A stretch of DNA of 64,000 bases, from the NCBI GenBank assembly GCA_021737275.1, contig JAIPEE010000020.1, positions 1 to 64,000 on the forward strand, read 5' to 3'. A program made the translations under genes and the position numbers. The DNA comes from Desulfobacterales bacterium (GTDB lineage: Bacteria > Desulfobacterota > Desulfobacteria > Desulfobacterales > JAIPEE01). The notes below the pieces were generated by a model. That model was not told where the DNA came from. It saw only the letters and a program-made list of their open reading frames with translations, and did not search any database. This document shows positions 35,615 through 44,804 of this stretch, in pieces (position 1 is the stretch's first letter; each line of letters begins with the position of its first letter).

Positions 35615-36319
35615 TTAGTTTGAGGCTTCTCTGATAGCTGCTTCAGCGAGCACAATCATGGGATTAAATAGAGGTAAGGTAATATCTTCCGGATCAAGTG
35701 CCAGGGGAATCTCTGTACAACCTGCTATAATTCCCTGGGCACCTTTTTCGATAAGAGCTTCAGATATTGCGATAAGTTTTGCCTTATTTTCGGCTCTTAG
35801 CTTATATCCCGGATCACCTTTTATTGAATATATGGCAGACATAACAGCTTCCTGATTCCGGACTTCAGGTGTGATGGTGTTGATATTATTTTCCAGCAGT
35901 TTCTCCTGAAACAAACCGGCCTTAATAGATCCGGATGTAGCCAGCATTCCCACTGTTTTCACATCCGGGTGATTAATACGGATGAATTTTGAAAGTTCTT
36001 CCAAAGCTGAAATAACGGGAAGTGATATCTCCTTTTTGAGGCCTTCAAGAAAGCAGTGTGCCGACATACAGGGCATAATAATAAAATCTGCCCCTGCCCG
36101 CTCCAGCATTTTTCCGCTTTTGACCATTTCAGGAACCGGATCTTCCCCGTTTCCGATAATCGCTGCCGTACGGTCAGGAACTTTTGGATTATTTGCAATA
36201 ACGATTTGCAGGTGATCCTGATCTTTTTCAGCAGGGGTTCGTTTCACGATTTCATTGAACAGGAAAATGGTTGCTTCGGGTCCCATTCCGCCGAGAATAC
36301 CGATTATTTTTTCTGCCAT
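35615..36319 (-). CDS. Aspartate/glutamate racemase-family protein
   Basis: 234-residue cofactor-independent racemase fold. Start I-G-I-L-G-G-M-G-P-E-A-T is diagnostic. The two catalytic Cys lie in M-P-C-M-S-A-H (about 83-89) and A-G-C-T-E-I-P (about 198-204). The first motif is usually P-C-N-T-A-H; here Asn-Thr are Met-Ser, so substrate handling at the carboxylate may differ from true aspartate racemase. It ends 13 bases before the hydantoinase-type start, so they are likely co-translated. A hydantoin- or carbamoyl-amino-acid racemase is possible. Confidence 0.85.
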   Translation of the reverse strand: MAEKIIGILGGMGPEATIFLFNEIVKRTPAEKDQDHLQIVIANNPKVPDRTAAIIGNGEDPVPEMVKSGKMLERAGADFIIMPCMSAHCFLEGLKKEISLPVISALEELSKFIRINHPDVKTVGMLATSGSIKAGLFQEKLLENNINTITPEVRNQEAVMSAIYSIKGDPGYKLRAENKAKLIAISEALIEKGAQGIIAGCTEIPLALDPEDITLPLFNPMIVLAEAAIREASN

Positions 36320-36336
36320 AGTAATACTTTCTAATC

Positions 36337-36373
36337 CCTCTCCCCATTTAATCCCCTCCAGCCTGGGGAGAGG
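36337..36373. repeat. Hairpin CCTCTCCCCA / TGGGGAGAGG
   Basis: Perfect 10-bp stem with a 17-base loop, in the 183-base gap between the AroM-like and racemase genes. A second small stem, TGGGCT-a-AGCCCA, follows near 36407. The C/T-rich style differs from the AT-rich gaps around it and looks like a dispersed repeat or an mRNA-stabilising structure; there is no T-tract. Confidence 0.55.
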
Positions 36374-36502
36374 AAGTAAATATCCTGACCCAAAGGACCA
36401 GGCTTTGGGCTAAGCCCACAGGGCATAATTTTTAACAATCGATATTTATTTCAGAAGTTTTTGACCAAGCCTCATATTTATAATACAGCTAAATAAACCG
36501 GG

Positions 36503-37174
36503 TCATTCCATTATTTCCGCCATAACTCTTGCCAGCATTGAACTTGACACCATCACCGGGATATCCATTTGATCTCTGAACACTTTTGCCAGTGTTTTGT
36601 TAAATCCCATACAAAACATGACCATTAAATCACATCCGGCATTCTTAAACGTATCTGCTGCCATTTTTAACTTTTCAGGATTACTATATGGAGATGCTTC
36701 CGTAATCGTAATGTTCTTTGTAATCGGTCCAAATGTTTTTCTTGCCCATGCTTCCTGTTCAGGGACAGGAAGCAGAATACCAAGATGGTGATGTTCATCA
36801 ATCAGGCCGGCAACGCTCTGCACAACAACACGTTTGGGCTCTACAATCAGACAATCCGATTTAAATTTGGGAAAATCACCTACACATAAAAGCATAATGG
36901 CTGAAACCTGTTTTTGATTCAGCTCATCTACGGCATCCTGAATTCCGGGAATCAGTTTTTCCTTGGCAACCATAACTTCCGTACCGTCTTTCATTCGGGT
37001 ACAAAGCGGCATCATCTCTTTTTCCGGGGCATATGCTTTTGCCTGTTCAAGGGACAGACCATCCAGCGCACCTCTTTCTATGATATCAATATGGCCGCCG
37101 ATCATCTGCCCCATTTCATTCACAACGTCAACCCTGGGGGACTGTCCAATAGTAATTATGCCTATTTTTTTCAT
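36503..37174 (-). CDS. AroM-family protein
   Basis: 223-residue AroM-like protein. Start I-G-I-I-T-I-G-Q-S-P-R-V-D-V and the central G-A-L-D-G-L-S match the family; M-L-L-C-V-G-D-F-P and M-V-M-F-C-M-G-F hold the two Cys at racemase-like positions. The biochemical role of AroM is unknown; the fold is related to Asp/Glu racemases. It starts inside the stop of the hydroxylase large subunit (TAATG), so it is coupled to that enzyme. Here it is more likely a catabolic isomerase or racemase than a shikimate protein. Confidence 0.85.
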   Translation of the reverse strand: MKKIGIITIGQSPRVDVVNEMGQMIGGHIDIIERGALDGLSLEQAKAYAPEKEMMPLCTRMKDGTEVMVAKEKLIPGIQDAVDELNQKQVSAIMLLCVGDFPKFKSDCLIVEPKRVVVQSVAGLIDEHHHLGILLPVPEQEAWARKTFGPITKNITITEASPYSNPEKLKMAADTFKNAGCDLMVMFCMGFNKTLAKVFRDQMDIPVMVSSSMLARVMAEIME

Positions 37175-39558
37175 TATATTTTTCCTAATGCCCTCATAAT
37201 CTTTTCAGCTGTCACCGGAAGATCATAAAAACGGACACCAATAGCGTTGGAAACGGCATTGGTAAAGGCCGGAGAAGACGGCACACAGGAGGGCTCACCA
37301 ATACCTTTTGCGCCAAACGGACCGACACCGCCGCCGGACTCAACCAGAATAGAAGTTATATCCGGTGCATCCATTGACGTCGGTATAAGATATTCGGCAA
37401 AAGTGGGCGTCTTTGTAATTCCTTTTTCCAGAATAACATCTTCGCACATACCCTGCCCCAGACCATATATGGCACCGCCTTCCATCTGGCCCTCGGCACT
37501 TAAGGGATTAATCGCCTGCCCAACATCGTAACAGGAAATATATTTCAGTATTTCAACATCGCCGGTTTCCGTATCAACACTAACCTCCAGGGCATGTGTT
37601 CCGTATGTAAAATCTGTAAACACCTGGCCCTGGCCGGTTGTAAAATCTACCAACTCCCTGGCCGGTGCATTAAATTGTGCAAGATTTGACAAAGACAAGC
37701 CATCCGCTGCACAGGCCTTAACGACGGCAACCAGATCAAGATAACGGTCCTGGTTTATATCAACACAAATTTCAGATGAAATAATATCACCACGACTTCC
37801 GCCATAACTGGTTGTACATTGTGGTCCTTTTTTAATATAAATCCGCTTATCCCTTAGTTCGAGACGTTCAGGTGTAATGCCCAGAATTTCGCCGGATTTT
37901 TTCAAAATTGTATCACGTATTGCCCTTGCTGCCTTCAGGGTTGCATTACCGGACATATATAACTGACGGGTTGCAGTGGTGGTACCAGCCAGGGGTGTTA
38001 AGGCGGTATCTCCAAAATAGACGGTAATTTCTTCCATGGGCACACCCAGTACCTCTGCCGCAATCTGGGCAAGGGATGAGCACTGACCACAACCGATATC
38101 CTGCACGCCACAACGTACAATAACACTGCCGTCAAGTTCAATACTGACATATGACCTGGACGTATCATGCAGAAAACACATTCGGCCGTAACTCAGCATA
38201 CCCGAAGCAAAGCCCTGCCCTACCTTGTGTGACGATGATTTTGGTTTTGAAGGTTCTCCCAAAGCAGCCAGTGCTTTCTCTGCTGTCTGTTCCGTTTCAA
38301 CAGCATGTTCAAGAACTCTTCCGGTTACGAGCGCATCTCCTGTGTGCAGATAATTTTTCTTTCTGAGTTCAAGGGGAGACATACCCAGGCGTTCTGCAAC
38401 TTCGTCCAACATGCTTTCATAAGCAAAACAGGGCTGTACACCGCCAAATCCGCGATTTGCACTGGCAAAGGTGTTGTTGGTCAATACGGAATGCGTATCA
38501 ACTTTTACATGGGTATAATCATAAGGACCGGCAGCCGTTACAGTGGAATACATCAAAATCCATGGGCTCAGATAAATATATCCGCCGGCGTCTGAAATAA
38601 GTTTGGCTTCGAGTGCTACCAACTTTCCATCATTTTTTACACCAACCTTGTATTGCATGACATAGGGATGTCGCTTGCCATGAGCAAGAATTGATTCTTC
38701 ACGTGTAAAAGTTAAAGAAACCGGTCGCTCCGTTTTCATGGCCAGTAAGGCAATAAAGGTTTCAACCGTAATATCTTCCTTACCGCCAAAGCCGCCGCCT
38801 ACCATGGGTGCAATTACCCTGACTTTGTTACTGGGAATATTAAGCACGTCTGCTATACCCCTGAAATGCTCAATAACCTGGGTAGAAGCACGAATAACAA
38901 TAATGCCGCTTTCATCAATCCAGGCCACACCGCTTTCAGGTTCGAGGTATGCATGGTCAACCATCTGGGTTTTATACGTATTTTCTACAATCAAATCGGA
39001 TTCTTCAAAACCCTTTTCGATATCGCCCTTAATAACTTTATAGCTGCATATTAAATTGGTCTCTTTTTCACCAACCAAATAAGCATCCGGCTTTAATGCC
39101 TCAATGGGGTCATAAACGCCCTCGGTCGGTTCGTATTCTACCTTGATCAGCTTTAAAGCTTGTTCTGCAATCGCCGGCGTTTCTGCGGCCACCAGTGCAA
39201 CCGCTTCACCCTTGAAACGAATCTTTTTATCAGCCAGAACCCTATAAAACCCTTCAAAGCCACCAACTTCATGAGTTTGACCGAACTTTGTTACCGTTTC
39301 ATTTTTGGGGACATCTTTAGCCGTCAATACCGCTTCTACACCGGGAAGTTTTTCTGCCTCACCGGTATCAATGGAAATCAGATTTGCTGCTGCATATTCA
39401 CTGCGCAGAACTTTGGCATAAAGCATGCCCGGTTGTGTAAAATCATCCGCATACCTTGTTTTACCAAGTGCTTTTTCCCATGCATCATGACGCGGCTTTG
39501 GCTTTCCTATTACATTATATTTTGGTTTATCCTGATTTTCGATTATTTTTTCAAACAT
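37174..39558 (-). CDS. Molybdenum hydroxylase large subunit, set 1 (xanthine dehydrogenase family)
   Basis: 794-residue molybdopterin subunit that hydroxylates an aromatic heterocycle or aldehyde using water. Blocks seen: A-L-G-K-T-R-Y-A-D-D at the start, G-G-G-F-G-G-K-E-D (about 257-265), F-A-S-A-N-R-G-F-G-G, G-Q-G-M and the active-site glutamate in G-A-K-G-I-G-E-P-S-C-V. GGAG before ATG. It is the third gene of a FAD-FeS-Mo order and is coupled to the AroM-like gene. Whether it binds selenium cannot be seen in the protein sequence, since the selenium is a labile ligand. Confidence 0.92.
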   Translation of the reverse strand: MFEKIIENQDKPKYNVIGKPKPRHDAWEKALGKTRYADDFTQPGMLYAKVLRSEYAAANLISIDTGEAEKLPGVEAVLTAKDVPKNETVTKFGQTHEVGGFEGFYRVLADKKIRFKGEAVALVAAETPAIAEQALKLIKVEYEPTEGVYDPIEALKPDAYLVGEKETNLICSYKVIKGDIEKGFEESDLIVENTYKTQMVDHAYLEPESGVAWIDESGIIVIRASTQVIEHFRGIADVLNIPSNKVRVIAPMVGGGFGGKEDITVETFIALLAMKTERPVSLTFTREESILAHGKRHPYVMQYKVGVKNDGKLVALEAKLISDAGGYIYLSPWILMYSTVTAAGPYDYTHVKVDTHSVLTNNTFASANRGFGGVQPCFAYESMLDEVAERLGMSPLELRKKNYLHTGDALVTGRVLEHAVETEQTAEKALAALGEPSKPKSSSHKVGQGFASGMLSYGRMCFLHDTSRSYVSIELDGSVIVRCGVQDIGCGQCSSLAQIAAEVLGVPMEEITVYFGDTALTPLAGTTTATRQLYMSGNATLKAARAIRDTILKKSGEILGITPERLELRDKRIYIKKGPQCTTSYGGSRGDIISSEICVDINQDRYLDLVAVVKACAADGLSLSNLAQFNAPARELVDFTTGQGQVFTDFTYGTHALEVSVDTETGDVEILKYISCYDVGQAINPLSAEGQMEGGAIYGLGQGMCEDVILEKGITKTPTFAEYLIPTSMDAPDITSILVESGGGVGPFGAKGIGEPSCVPSSPAFTNAVSNAIGVRFYDLPVTAEKIMRALGKI

Positions 39559-39575
39559 TGCTCAAATCTCCAATT

Positions 39576-40049
39576 TTATGACTGGTTGTTTTTAGCAACA
39601 TGTTCAACCGCATCAACTATTTTATGATATCCTGTACAGCGGCAAAGATTTCCGGACAGTCCTTCCCTGATCTCGGATCGGCTTGCAACAGGGTTTTTGT
39701 CTAATAACGCCTTTGACGACATAATCATGCCAGGCGAACAAAATCCGCACTGGATACCGCCCTTTTCAACAAAAGCCTTCTGAATGGGATGAGGGTTTTG
39801 TTCTGTCCCGATTCCTTTAAGCGTAGTAACTTCCTTACCGTTTGCCTGAAGTGCAAGCACAAGGCAGGCATTAACCGTCTTACCGTTGAGATTTACCGTA
39901 CATGCACCGCAATCCCCTTCACTGCAGCCGTTTTTGACTTCATAGGCTAACCATTTTTTTCGAAGTACATCCAGAAGTGTATCTCTTGCCGTTACCGCTG
40001 CTTCTTTCCATTTACCGTTTACTTTTATTTTTACCGGATAGGTTTTCAT
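39576..40049 (-). CDS. Molybdenum hydroxylase 2Fe-2S subunit, set 1
   Basis: 157-residue subunit with all eight cluster cysteines: plant-type C-S-E-G-D-C-G-A-C-T plus a later Cys, then the helical domain C-G-F-C-S-P-G-M and C-R-C-T-G-Y. It passes electrons from the molybdenum site to FAD. AGGAG precedes ATG. Located between the FAD subunit and the large subunit genes with short gaps (11 and 17 bases). Confidence 0.93.
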   Translation of the reverse strand: MKTYPVKIKVNGKWKEAAVTARDTLLDVLRKKWLAYEVKNGCSEGDCGACTVNLNGKTVNACLVLALQANGKEVTTLKGIGTEQNPHPIQKAFVEKGGIQCGFCSPGMIMSSKALLDKNPVASRSEIREGLSGNLCRCTGYHKIVDAVEHVAKNNQS

Positions 40050-40060
40050 TTTGTCGTCTC

Positions 40061-40915
40061 CTATAATATCGCCTTTTTGATATTTCTTTTCAAAAGTGTC
40101 GCAGCAACAGCAGTACGGTATTCTGCAGATCCCCGGATATCAGTGATGGGCGATATTTCCGTTTTGACCAGTTCGCCGCACTCTTCTATGAGCGCATCAT
40201 TAATTTTTTTACCTTCAAGCAGTTCTTCAACTTTATAAATGCGAATCGGTGTCGCGGCAATAGAACCCATGGCAATTCTCGCCTGTTTACAGGTATCATG
40301 ATCAAAATCAAGCAATATGGCCATATTAATAACCGAAATTGCCGAACCTTTTCTCAAACCTATTTTTGAAAAATTTCCCTTTTGAGATTTACCCTGTTTT
40401 TGAAATGAAATTTTTGTTATCACATCACCTCTGCCTAATGCGGTGAACCGGTAATCCAGATAAAATTTGCTTATGGGAACATCCTTGATATTACCGTCAA
40501 CATCAGCAATATGAACAGTTGCCTCAAGTGTCATTAAAGGAGGCGCTGTATCCGCACAGGGGGAAGCATCTGCCAGATTTCCGCCAATGGTGGCACGATT
40601 ACGAGTCAAGGGGTTGCCTAACTGAAGCGCAGCATCAGCCAGTACAGGCGCACATGTCTTGATGATGCTGTCAGCTGCAATATCAGCAATGGTTACCGAA
40701 CCACCAATTGAAATAATGTTACCATTTTCCGTAATAGTGGACATCTCCTGCAAATCGCTTACATCAATTATCAACGATGGCGATTCTACGCCTCTTTCCA
40801 TTTGCGGAATAAGGTTTGTCCCACCTGCGATAAATGTGACTTCATCCTTATGCGCCTTTGTCATCTGAAACAAATCTTCAAGGCTTGCCGGTTTTAAAAA
40901 TTCCATGTTATTCAT
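40061..40915 (-). CDS. Molybdenum hydroxylase FAD-binding subunit, set 1
   Basis: 284-residue FAD subunit (CoxM/XdhB type). A-G-G-T-N-L-I-P-Q (about 31-39) and I-G-G-N-L-A-D-A-S-P-C-A-D-T-A-P-P bind FAD. A C-terminal CO_deh_flav_C-like domain has I-A-M-G-S-I-A-A-T-P. GAGG before ATG. First structural gene behind the XRE-cupin regulator. Confidence 0.92.
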   Translation of the reverse strand: MNNMEFLKPASLEDLFQMTKAHKDEVTFIAGGTNLIPQMERGVESPSLIIDVSDLQEMSTITENGNIISIGGSVTIADIAADSIIKTCAPVLADAALQLGNPLTRNRATIGGNLADASPCADTAPPLMTLEATVHIADVDGNIKDVPISKFYLDYRFTALGRGDVITKISFQKQGKSQKGNFSKIGLRKGSAISVINMAILLDFDHDTCKQARIAMGSIAATPIRIYKVEELLEGKKINDALIEECGELVKTEISPITDIRGSAEYRTAVAATLLKRNIKKAIL

Positions 40916-40987
40916 ATTTTACCTCATTACTAAAATATAATGTAAAAAGCCTGTCGTGCTTAAAGCTAAGTATTCTACCAATAGGCA

Positions 40988-41596
40988 TTAAAAAGACGGT
41001 GGTGTTACAGCCCATATTGCAACCACTTCTGAATCTCCATCATTATACCATTGATGCGGGATTGTACTGGCGTAATAGACACTGTCTCCTGCTTCCAGAG
41101 TAATATCCTCATCGCCAATCCGTCCCTTCAGACATCCCTTGATAATATGCCCGCACTCTTCCCCCTGATGTGCGTAAGTGTTTTCCGCTTTTGATCCAAC
41201 CGGGTAGTGAAGGTAGATCAATTCAAGCTTATGCTGAAGATCAGGGCATAACATTTCCATCGTTGCACCCCATGGCGTAATCAGCTTTTTTCTCTGATTT
41301 TTGCGAACAATAATTGGTTTTACCTCTTCCCGAAAAACTGCAGCTGGAAGATCTGTATTTCTTTTTCCGCTTCCGTTATCACCATTAGCCTTTGCCTCCA
41401 CCTCAGCAAAAAAAGCAGACATAGACAAACCAAAAGCCTCTGCAATTTTTTGTAGTCTGGATACGGTTGGAACGGATGCACCCCTTTCAATCTGACTTAA
41501 CAGACTTTTGGATACGCCGGAAGTTTCTGATAATTCCTGAAGGGTTATATCGTTTAAAAGCCTGAGTGATTTGAGTTTTTCGCCGACTTCGTTCAT
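40988..41596 (-). CDS. XRE-cupin transcriptional regulator (set 1)
   Basis: 202-residue regulator: N-terminal helix-turn-helix with L-Q-E-L-S-E-T-S-G-V-S-K-S-L-L-S-Q-I-E-R-G (about 19-39), C-terminal cupin with H-Q-G-E-E-C-G-H-I-I-K-G and the second motif A-G-D-S-V-Y-Y-A-S-T-I-P-H. Start set at 41596 where AAGGAG precedes ATG. The family senses small ligands or metals in the cupin. It stands 73 bases ahead of hydroxylase set 1 and probably controls it. A dyad TTGGA-N6-TCCAA lies about 45 bases upstream. Confidence 0.9.
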   Translation of the reverse strand: MNEVGEKLKSLRLLNDITLQELSETSGVSKSLLSQIERGASVPTVSRLQKIAEAFGLSMSAFFAEVEAKANGDNGSGKRNTDLPAAVFREEVKPIIVRKNQRKKLITPWGATMEMLCPDLQHKLELIYLHYPVGSKAENTYAHQGEECGHIIKGCLKGRIGDEDITLEAGDSVYYASTIPHQWYNDGDSEVVAIWAVTPPSF

Positions 41597-41640
41597 TGAC
41601 AGAATTCTCCTTAAAAAAAACAGGTGATCAATCCTGTTTA

Positions 41641-41656
41641 TTGGATTTATGTCCAA
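41641..41656. promoter_or_regulatory. Candidate operator of the set 1 XRE-cupin regulator
   Basis: TTGGATTTATGTCCAA, 5-bp arms with a 6-base spacer, 45 bases before the regulator start. Nearby ATCC and GGAT words (41630-41665) repeat the half-site. AutoRegulation is inferred. Confidence 0.4.
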
Positions 41657-41873
41657 CATATAGGATATTTAAATAATGTCAATCTTTTTTATTATATTTT
41701 TTTATTAGTTCAAATTTTTTATATATCTGTATTCATTTATTTTTTTGAATTTAAAGAAAATAAATTTTTCTCGTTTCAGTTTTCCAATATATAGTATTAT
41801 CCAAAATGATAAACTATGTTCAGTCCAAACCCTTTTAAAGTTGTATTGCCCTGCCGCATCACATATCAGACTA

Positions 41874-43403
41874 TCATTTTGCCAACTCTGCAAACTTAAG
41901 AATTTCTCCATCTGTAGAAGTCAGTGGTAACGGTGCATGGCTCTTCTCAGTAGCCAGAGAAACAATCACCATAACTATGCCGCCAACCGTTCCAGGACCA
42001 AGAGCCCATAACCATTCAGGCTCAGTAAACATGCTTCCTTCGATAAACATCCAGCCCACGGAAAGAACAAACCCCGTAATCATGGCTGAAACAGCACCCG
42101 GTGCATTTGCTTTTTTCCAATAGACACCAAGAACAAGAGGAAAAAACAGAACATGGAAAAGCATCTGAAATGCTACAATAAGCAGATCATACATATTGTC
42201 ATAGAAAAACCCGATTAACAGAGCAGTAGATGCAACTATCACAACTGTTATTCTGGTTGCATTTGTAAGTCCCTTATCACTAAGCGCTTCACCCTTAATG
42301 TTTTTATGTAAGGGTTTATACAAATCATTGGACAATATCGCTGCAGGTGCAAAAATTGCAGAATCCGCAGATGACATAACGGCTGCAAGCAGCGATGCAA
42401 TAAAAATGCCCGCCAGTGCCGGATGAAGTACCAGACGAATCAGAACCAGAATCAGTTTTTCACTGTCTTCGGTAACTAACTCAGACAATTCCGGAGAAAG
42501 GGTACCGTTGGCAATTAACGTAATTGCTACAAATGCGAGATAAACCGGAATGGCGCCTAAAATCCAATACCCTGCACCACTAACCAGAGAAGCTGTTGCA
42601 GCTGTTTTTCCGGTTTTTGCAATAATGGCTCTCTGATATAAATCCGGTGCAGCAAGTGTTCCCAGTCCAACACCTAAAAGTGCACCCAGCCACCATAACC
42701 ACCCACCCAAATCAGGTGTTGCCATTGCGGATCCTTCTGCCGGAAAAATTTTGAAAAAATGTGCCGGAGTTGCTGCTACAACAGCATCCCAGCCACCGGC
42801 GAACTTAACGGATAAAGGAAATATAACAATTAAACCAACGAGAAGGATGATTACCTGGAAGAAATCGGTCCATGCAACAGCCAGCATACCGCCTAATACA
42901 GTATAAAAGATAACAATAGCCGCACCTATTAAAATAGCTACCGCATATGGCCATCCCAGAACAAACTCAAAAATCTTGCCTATTGCGACCAGTTGGACAG
43001 CGGCCCACAGGCAATAGGTAGGAACCATCATAATACCGGCCCATTTGGCAGCCCATGTTCCATAACGACAGCTGAAAAACTGTGCGGCTGTGTTTACTTT
43101 TGCATCATGGACGATCTTCATGAAAAACAGACCGGCTAAAAGCAAGGTAAGACCGGCTCCATACGGATCATAGATCACACCATGAAAACCATCATGAAAA
43201 GCGGCACCGGAACCACCTAAAACTGTTCCACCACCCCACCATGTTGCAAAAAGTGTGGCCGTAACCAACCATCCAGGCAAGTTCCTGCCCGCCGCCAGAT
43301 AGTCCTCACTACCTTTTACCCGCTTAGTAATTACAACACCGACGACAATCATACCGATAAAATATAGTATGACAAAAAACAGTTCGCTAAAATTCGTCTC
43401 CAT
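41874..43403 (-). CDS. Sodium:solute symporter family transporter
   Basis: 509-residue SSF carrier with about 13 membrane helices. The start G-S-E-D-Y-L-A-A-G-R-N-L-P-G-W and later S-S-A-D-S-A-I-F-A-P-A match the sodium-site blocks of the family (PutP/PanF/SGLT-like). GGGGAGG before ATG. It begins a new unit after the terminator at 43525, between the two hydroxylase sets, so it probably imports a related heterocycle or an amino acid. Solute unknown. Confidence 0.9.
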   Translation of the reverse strand: METNFSELFFVILYFIGMIVVGVVITKRVKGSEDYLAAGRNLPGWLVTATLFATWWGGGTVLGGSGAAFHDGFHGVIYDPYGAGLTLLLAGLFFMKIVHDAKVNTAAQFFSCRYGTWAAKWAGIMMVPTYCLWAAVQLVAIGKIFEFVLGWPYAVAILIGAAIVIFYTVLGGMLAVAWTDFFQVIILLVGLIVIFPLSVKFAGGWDAVVAATPAHFFKIFPAEGSAMATPDLGGWLWWLGALLGVGLGTLAAPDLYQRAIIAKTGKTAATASLVSGAGYWILGAIPVYLAFVAITLIANGTLSPELSELVTEDSEKLILVLIRLVLHPALAGIFIASLLAAVMSSADSAIFAPAAILSNDLYKPLHKNIKGEALSDKGLTNATRITVVIVASTALLIGFFYDNMYDLLIVAFQMLFHVLFFPLVLGVYWKKANAPGAVSAMITGFVLSVGWMFIEGSMFTEPEWLWALGPGTVGGIVMVIVSLATEKSHAPLPLTSTDGEILKFAELAK

Positions 43404-43524
43404 TAATGCTTCCTCCCCAATAAATTTCCGGACGTATTATACAGTTCCCATATATAACAAGCCAACTTACTTCAATAATGGTAAAAGTTCTTGGAAAAAG
43501 CCACATTTACTAACATTTAAAAAA

Positions 43525-43556
43525 AAAGCCTCCTGCATTTAATTGCAGGAGACTTT
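43525..43556 (-). terminator. Rho-independent terminator of the set 2 operon
   Basis: On the minus strand AAAGTCTCCTGCA / TGCAGGAGGCTTT (one mismatch) with a 6-base loop, followed directly by a run of T residues. Lies 17 bases after the binding-protein stop. Confidence 0.9.
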
Positions 43557-43572
43557 AACCAATAACAACTTA

Positions 43573-44655
43573 TTATTTCGCTTTCAGAACCATAGATGAC
43601 GGTGGTTTCCAACCTTCAGGTGCCCACACATGACTTTTCGGGAATGTATCAACATTATCTTGAAGTATTTCAAGACCGGGTGTCCATACATACTTAGGTA
43701 CTGCATTTTCCTTATTATGATTTCTGACAACCATATTGATGAGTATTCTCGCATTTGTCAGAGAGTGGCCCGTAACACCATAATCGATGGAACCATCTTG
43801 AATATATGGCAGGGTTTCCTGGAAAGGATATGCAATAGCCAGATGAACTTTTTCAGTCAGCTTTGCCTCTTTAAGTGCATTGGCGACACCATGTGCCTGG
43901 GCTTCAACGACAAAGAAACCATCCAGATCAGGATGAGCGTTAAGGATATTTTCTGCAACGGACTGACCAACTGCAGGATCTTCGGCATCCCCCCATTTTT
44001 CTGCAACGAGTTTAATGTCAGGATAGTTTTTCAATGCGTAGTGTGCACCTTTATTAATCGCCTCTGTATAGGTGCTACCAGCCGGACCAGGCAGGATAGC
44101 TATTTTACCTTTTCCATCAAGCTTCTTACAGAGCCAGTCAGTTGCCTTATAGCCGAAATCAAAGTCGTTTTCACATACATAGCCGGCAAGTTTATCTGTA
44201 ATGGCAGCTTCACCAATAAAGTAAACCGGCGTACCGTTATCTACAACTTCTTCTGTTATTGCAGCAAGCCCTTCTGCGCTGATTGGCGCAACAATAAGCG
44301 CATCAACACCTTTTTGAACGAGATTTTCAATCTGGCTTATTTGTCCCTGAAGGTCCTCATAACCATTTGCAGCCAATACCGTTACGCCAACACCTGCCGC
44401 TTCTGCTTCAGTAAGATATCCATATACCTGATTAACAAAATAGGGGCTTGAAAGAGATGGGACACTAATACCAATAGTGAGTTTCTTTTTCGGTGTTACC
44501 CTTTCCCATGGTTCCCACAAACGTGACCCCCAGGGATAGATGTTCTCAGCAATAATCCCCTGCCAGTCGTCATTGTAACTATCCGCCTGCACAAAAAACG
44601 GGCAAAATAATGTGATAAAAATTAACACGCATAAAATATTTTTAATCTTCCTCAT
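43573..44655 (-). CDS. Periplasmic sugar-type binding protein (Peripla_BP_4 / TorT-like)
   Basis: 360-residue binding protein, signal peptide 1-24 (F-V-Q-A-D). The family body starts T-I-G-I-S-V-P-S-L-S-S-P-Y-F (about 60-73), then A-L-I-V-A-P-I-S-A-E-G-L. The N-terminal extension W-G-S-R-L-W-E-P-W-E-R is unusual for ribose-type proteins and recalls TorT-like members. Last gene of the set 2 operon, ahead of a strong terminator. Ligand unknown; presumed to be the cluster substrate. Confidence 0.87.
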   Translation of the reverse strand: MRKIKNILCVLIFITLFCPFFVQADSYNDDWQGIIAENIYPWGSRLWEPWERVTPKKKLTIGISVPSLSSPYFVNQVYGYLTEAEAAGVGVTVLAANGYEDLQGQISQIENLVQKGVDALIVAPISAEGLAAITEEVVDNGTPVYFIGEAAITDKLAGYVCENDFDFGYKATDWLCKKLDGKGKIAILPGPAGSTYTEAINKGAHYALKNYPDIKLVAEKWGDAEDPAVGQSVAENILNAHPDLDGFFVVEAQAHGVANALKEAKLTEKVHLAIAYPFQETLPYIQDGSIDYGVTGHSLTNARILINMVVRNHNKENAVPKYVWTPGLEILQDNVDTFPKSHVWAPEGWKPPSSMVLKAK

Positions 44656-44686
44656 TTTTTAGTCTCCTATCCTTGTTTAGTATAAA

Positions 44687-44785
44687 TTAATTAGTATTTC
44701 CGAGTTCCGGGTTATCACCTCCTTTTAAGAAATCGGCCTTTTCAGTAACATCTCCATTACTTATAATTACGGATAAACTCTTCAT
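44687..44785 (-). CDS. Possible 32-residue small protein
   Basis: A short ORF in the 149-base gap between permease and binding protein, starting M-K-S-L-S-V-I-I-S-N-G and ending P-E-L-G-N-T-N. A weak GGA lies just ahead of the ATG. It fills most of the gap and begins 19 bases after the permease stop. No family recognised; could be chance. Confidence 0.25.
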   Translation of the reverse strand: MKSLSVIISNGDVTEKADFLKGGDNPELGNTN

Positions 44786-44804
44786 ATCCAATATAACTCT
44801 GTTG

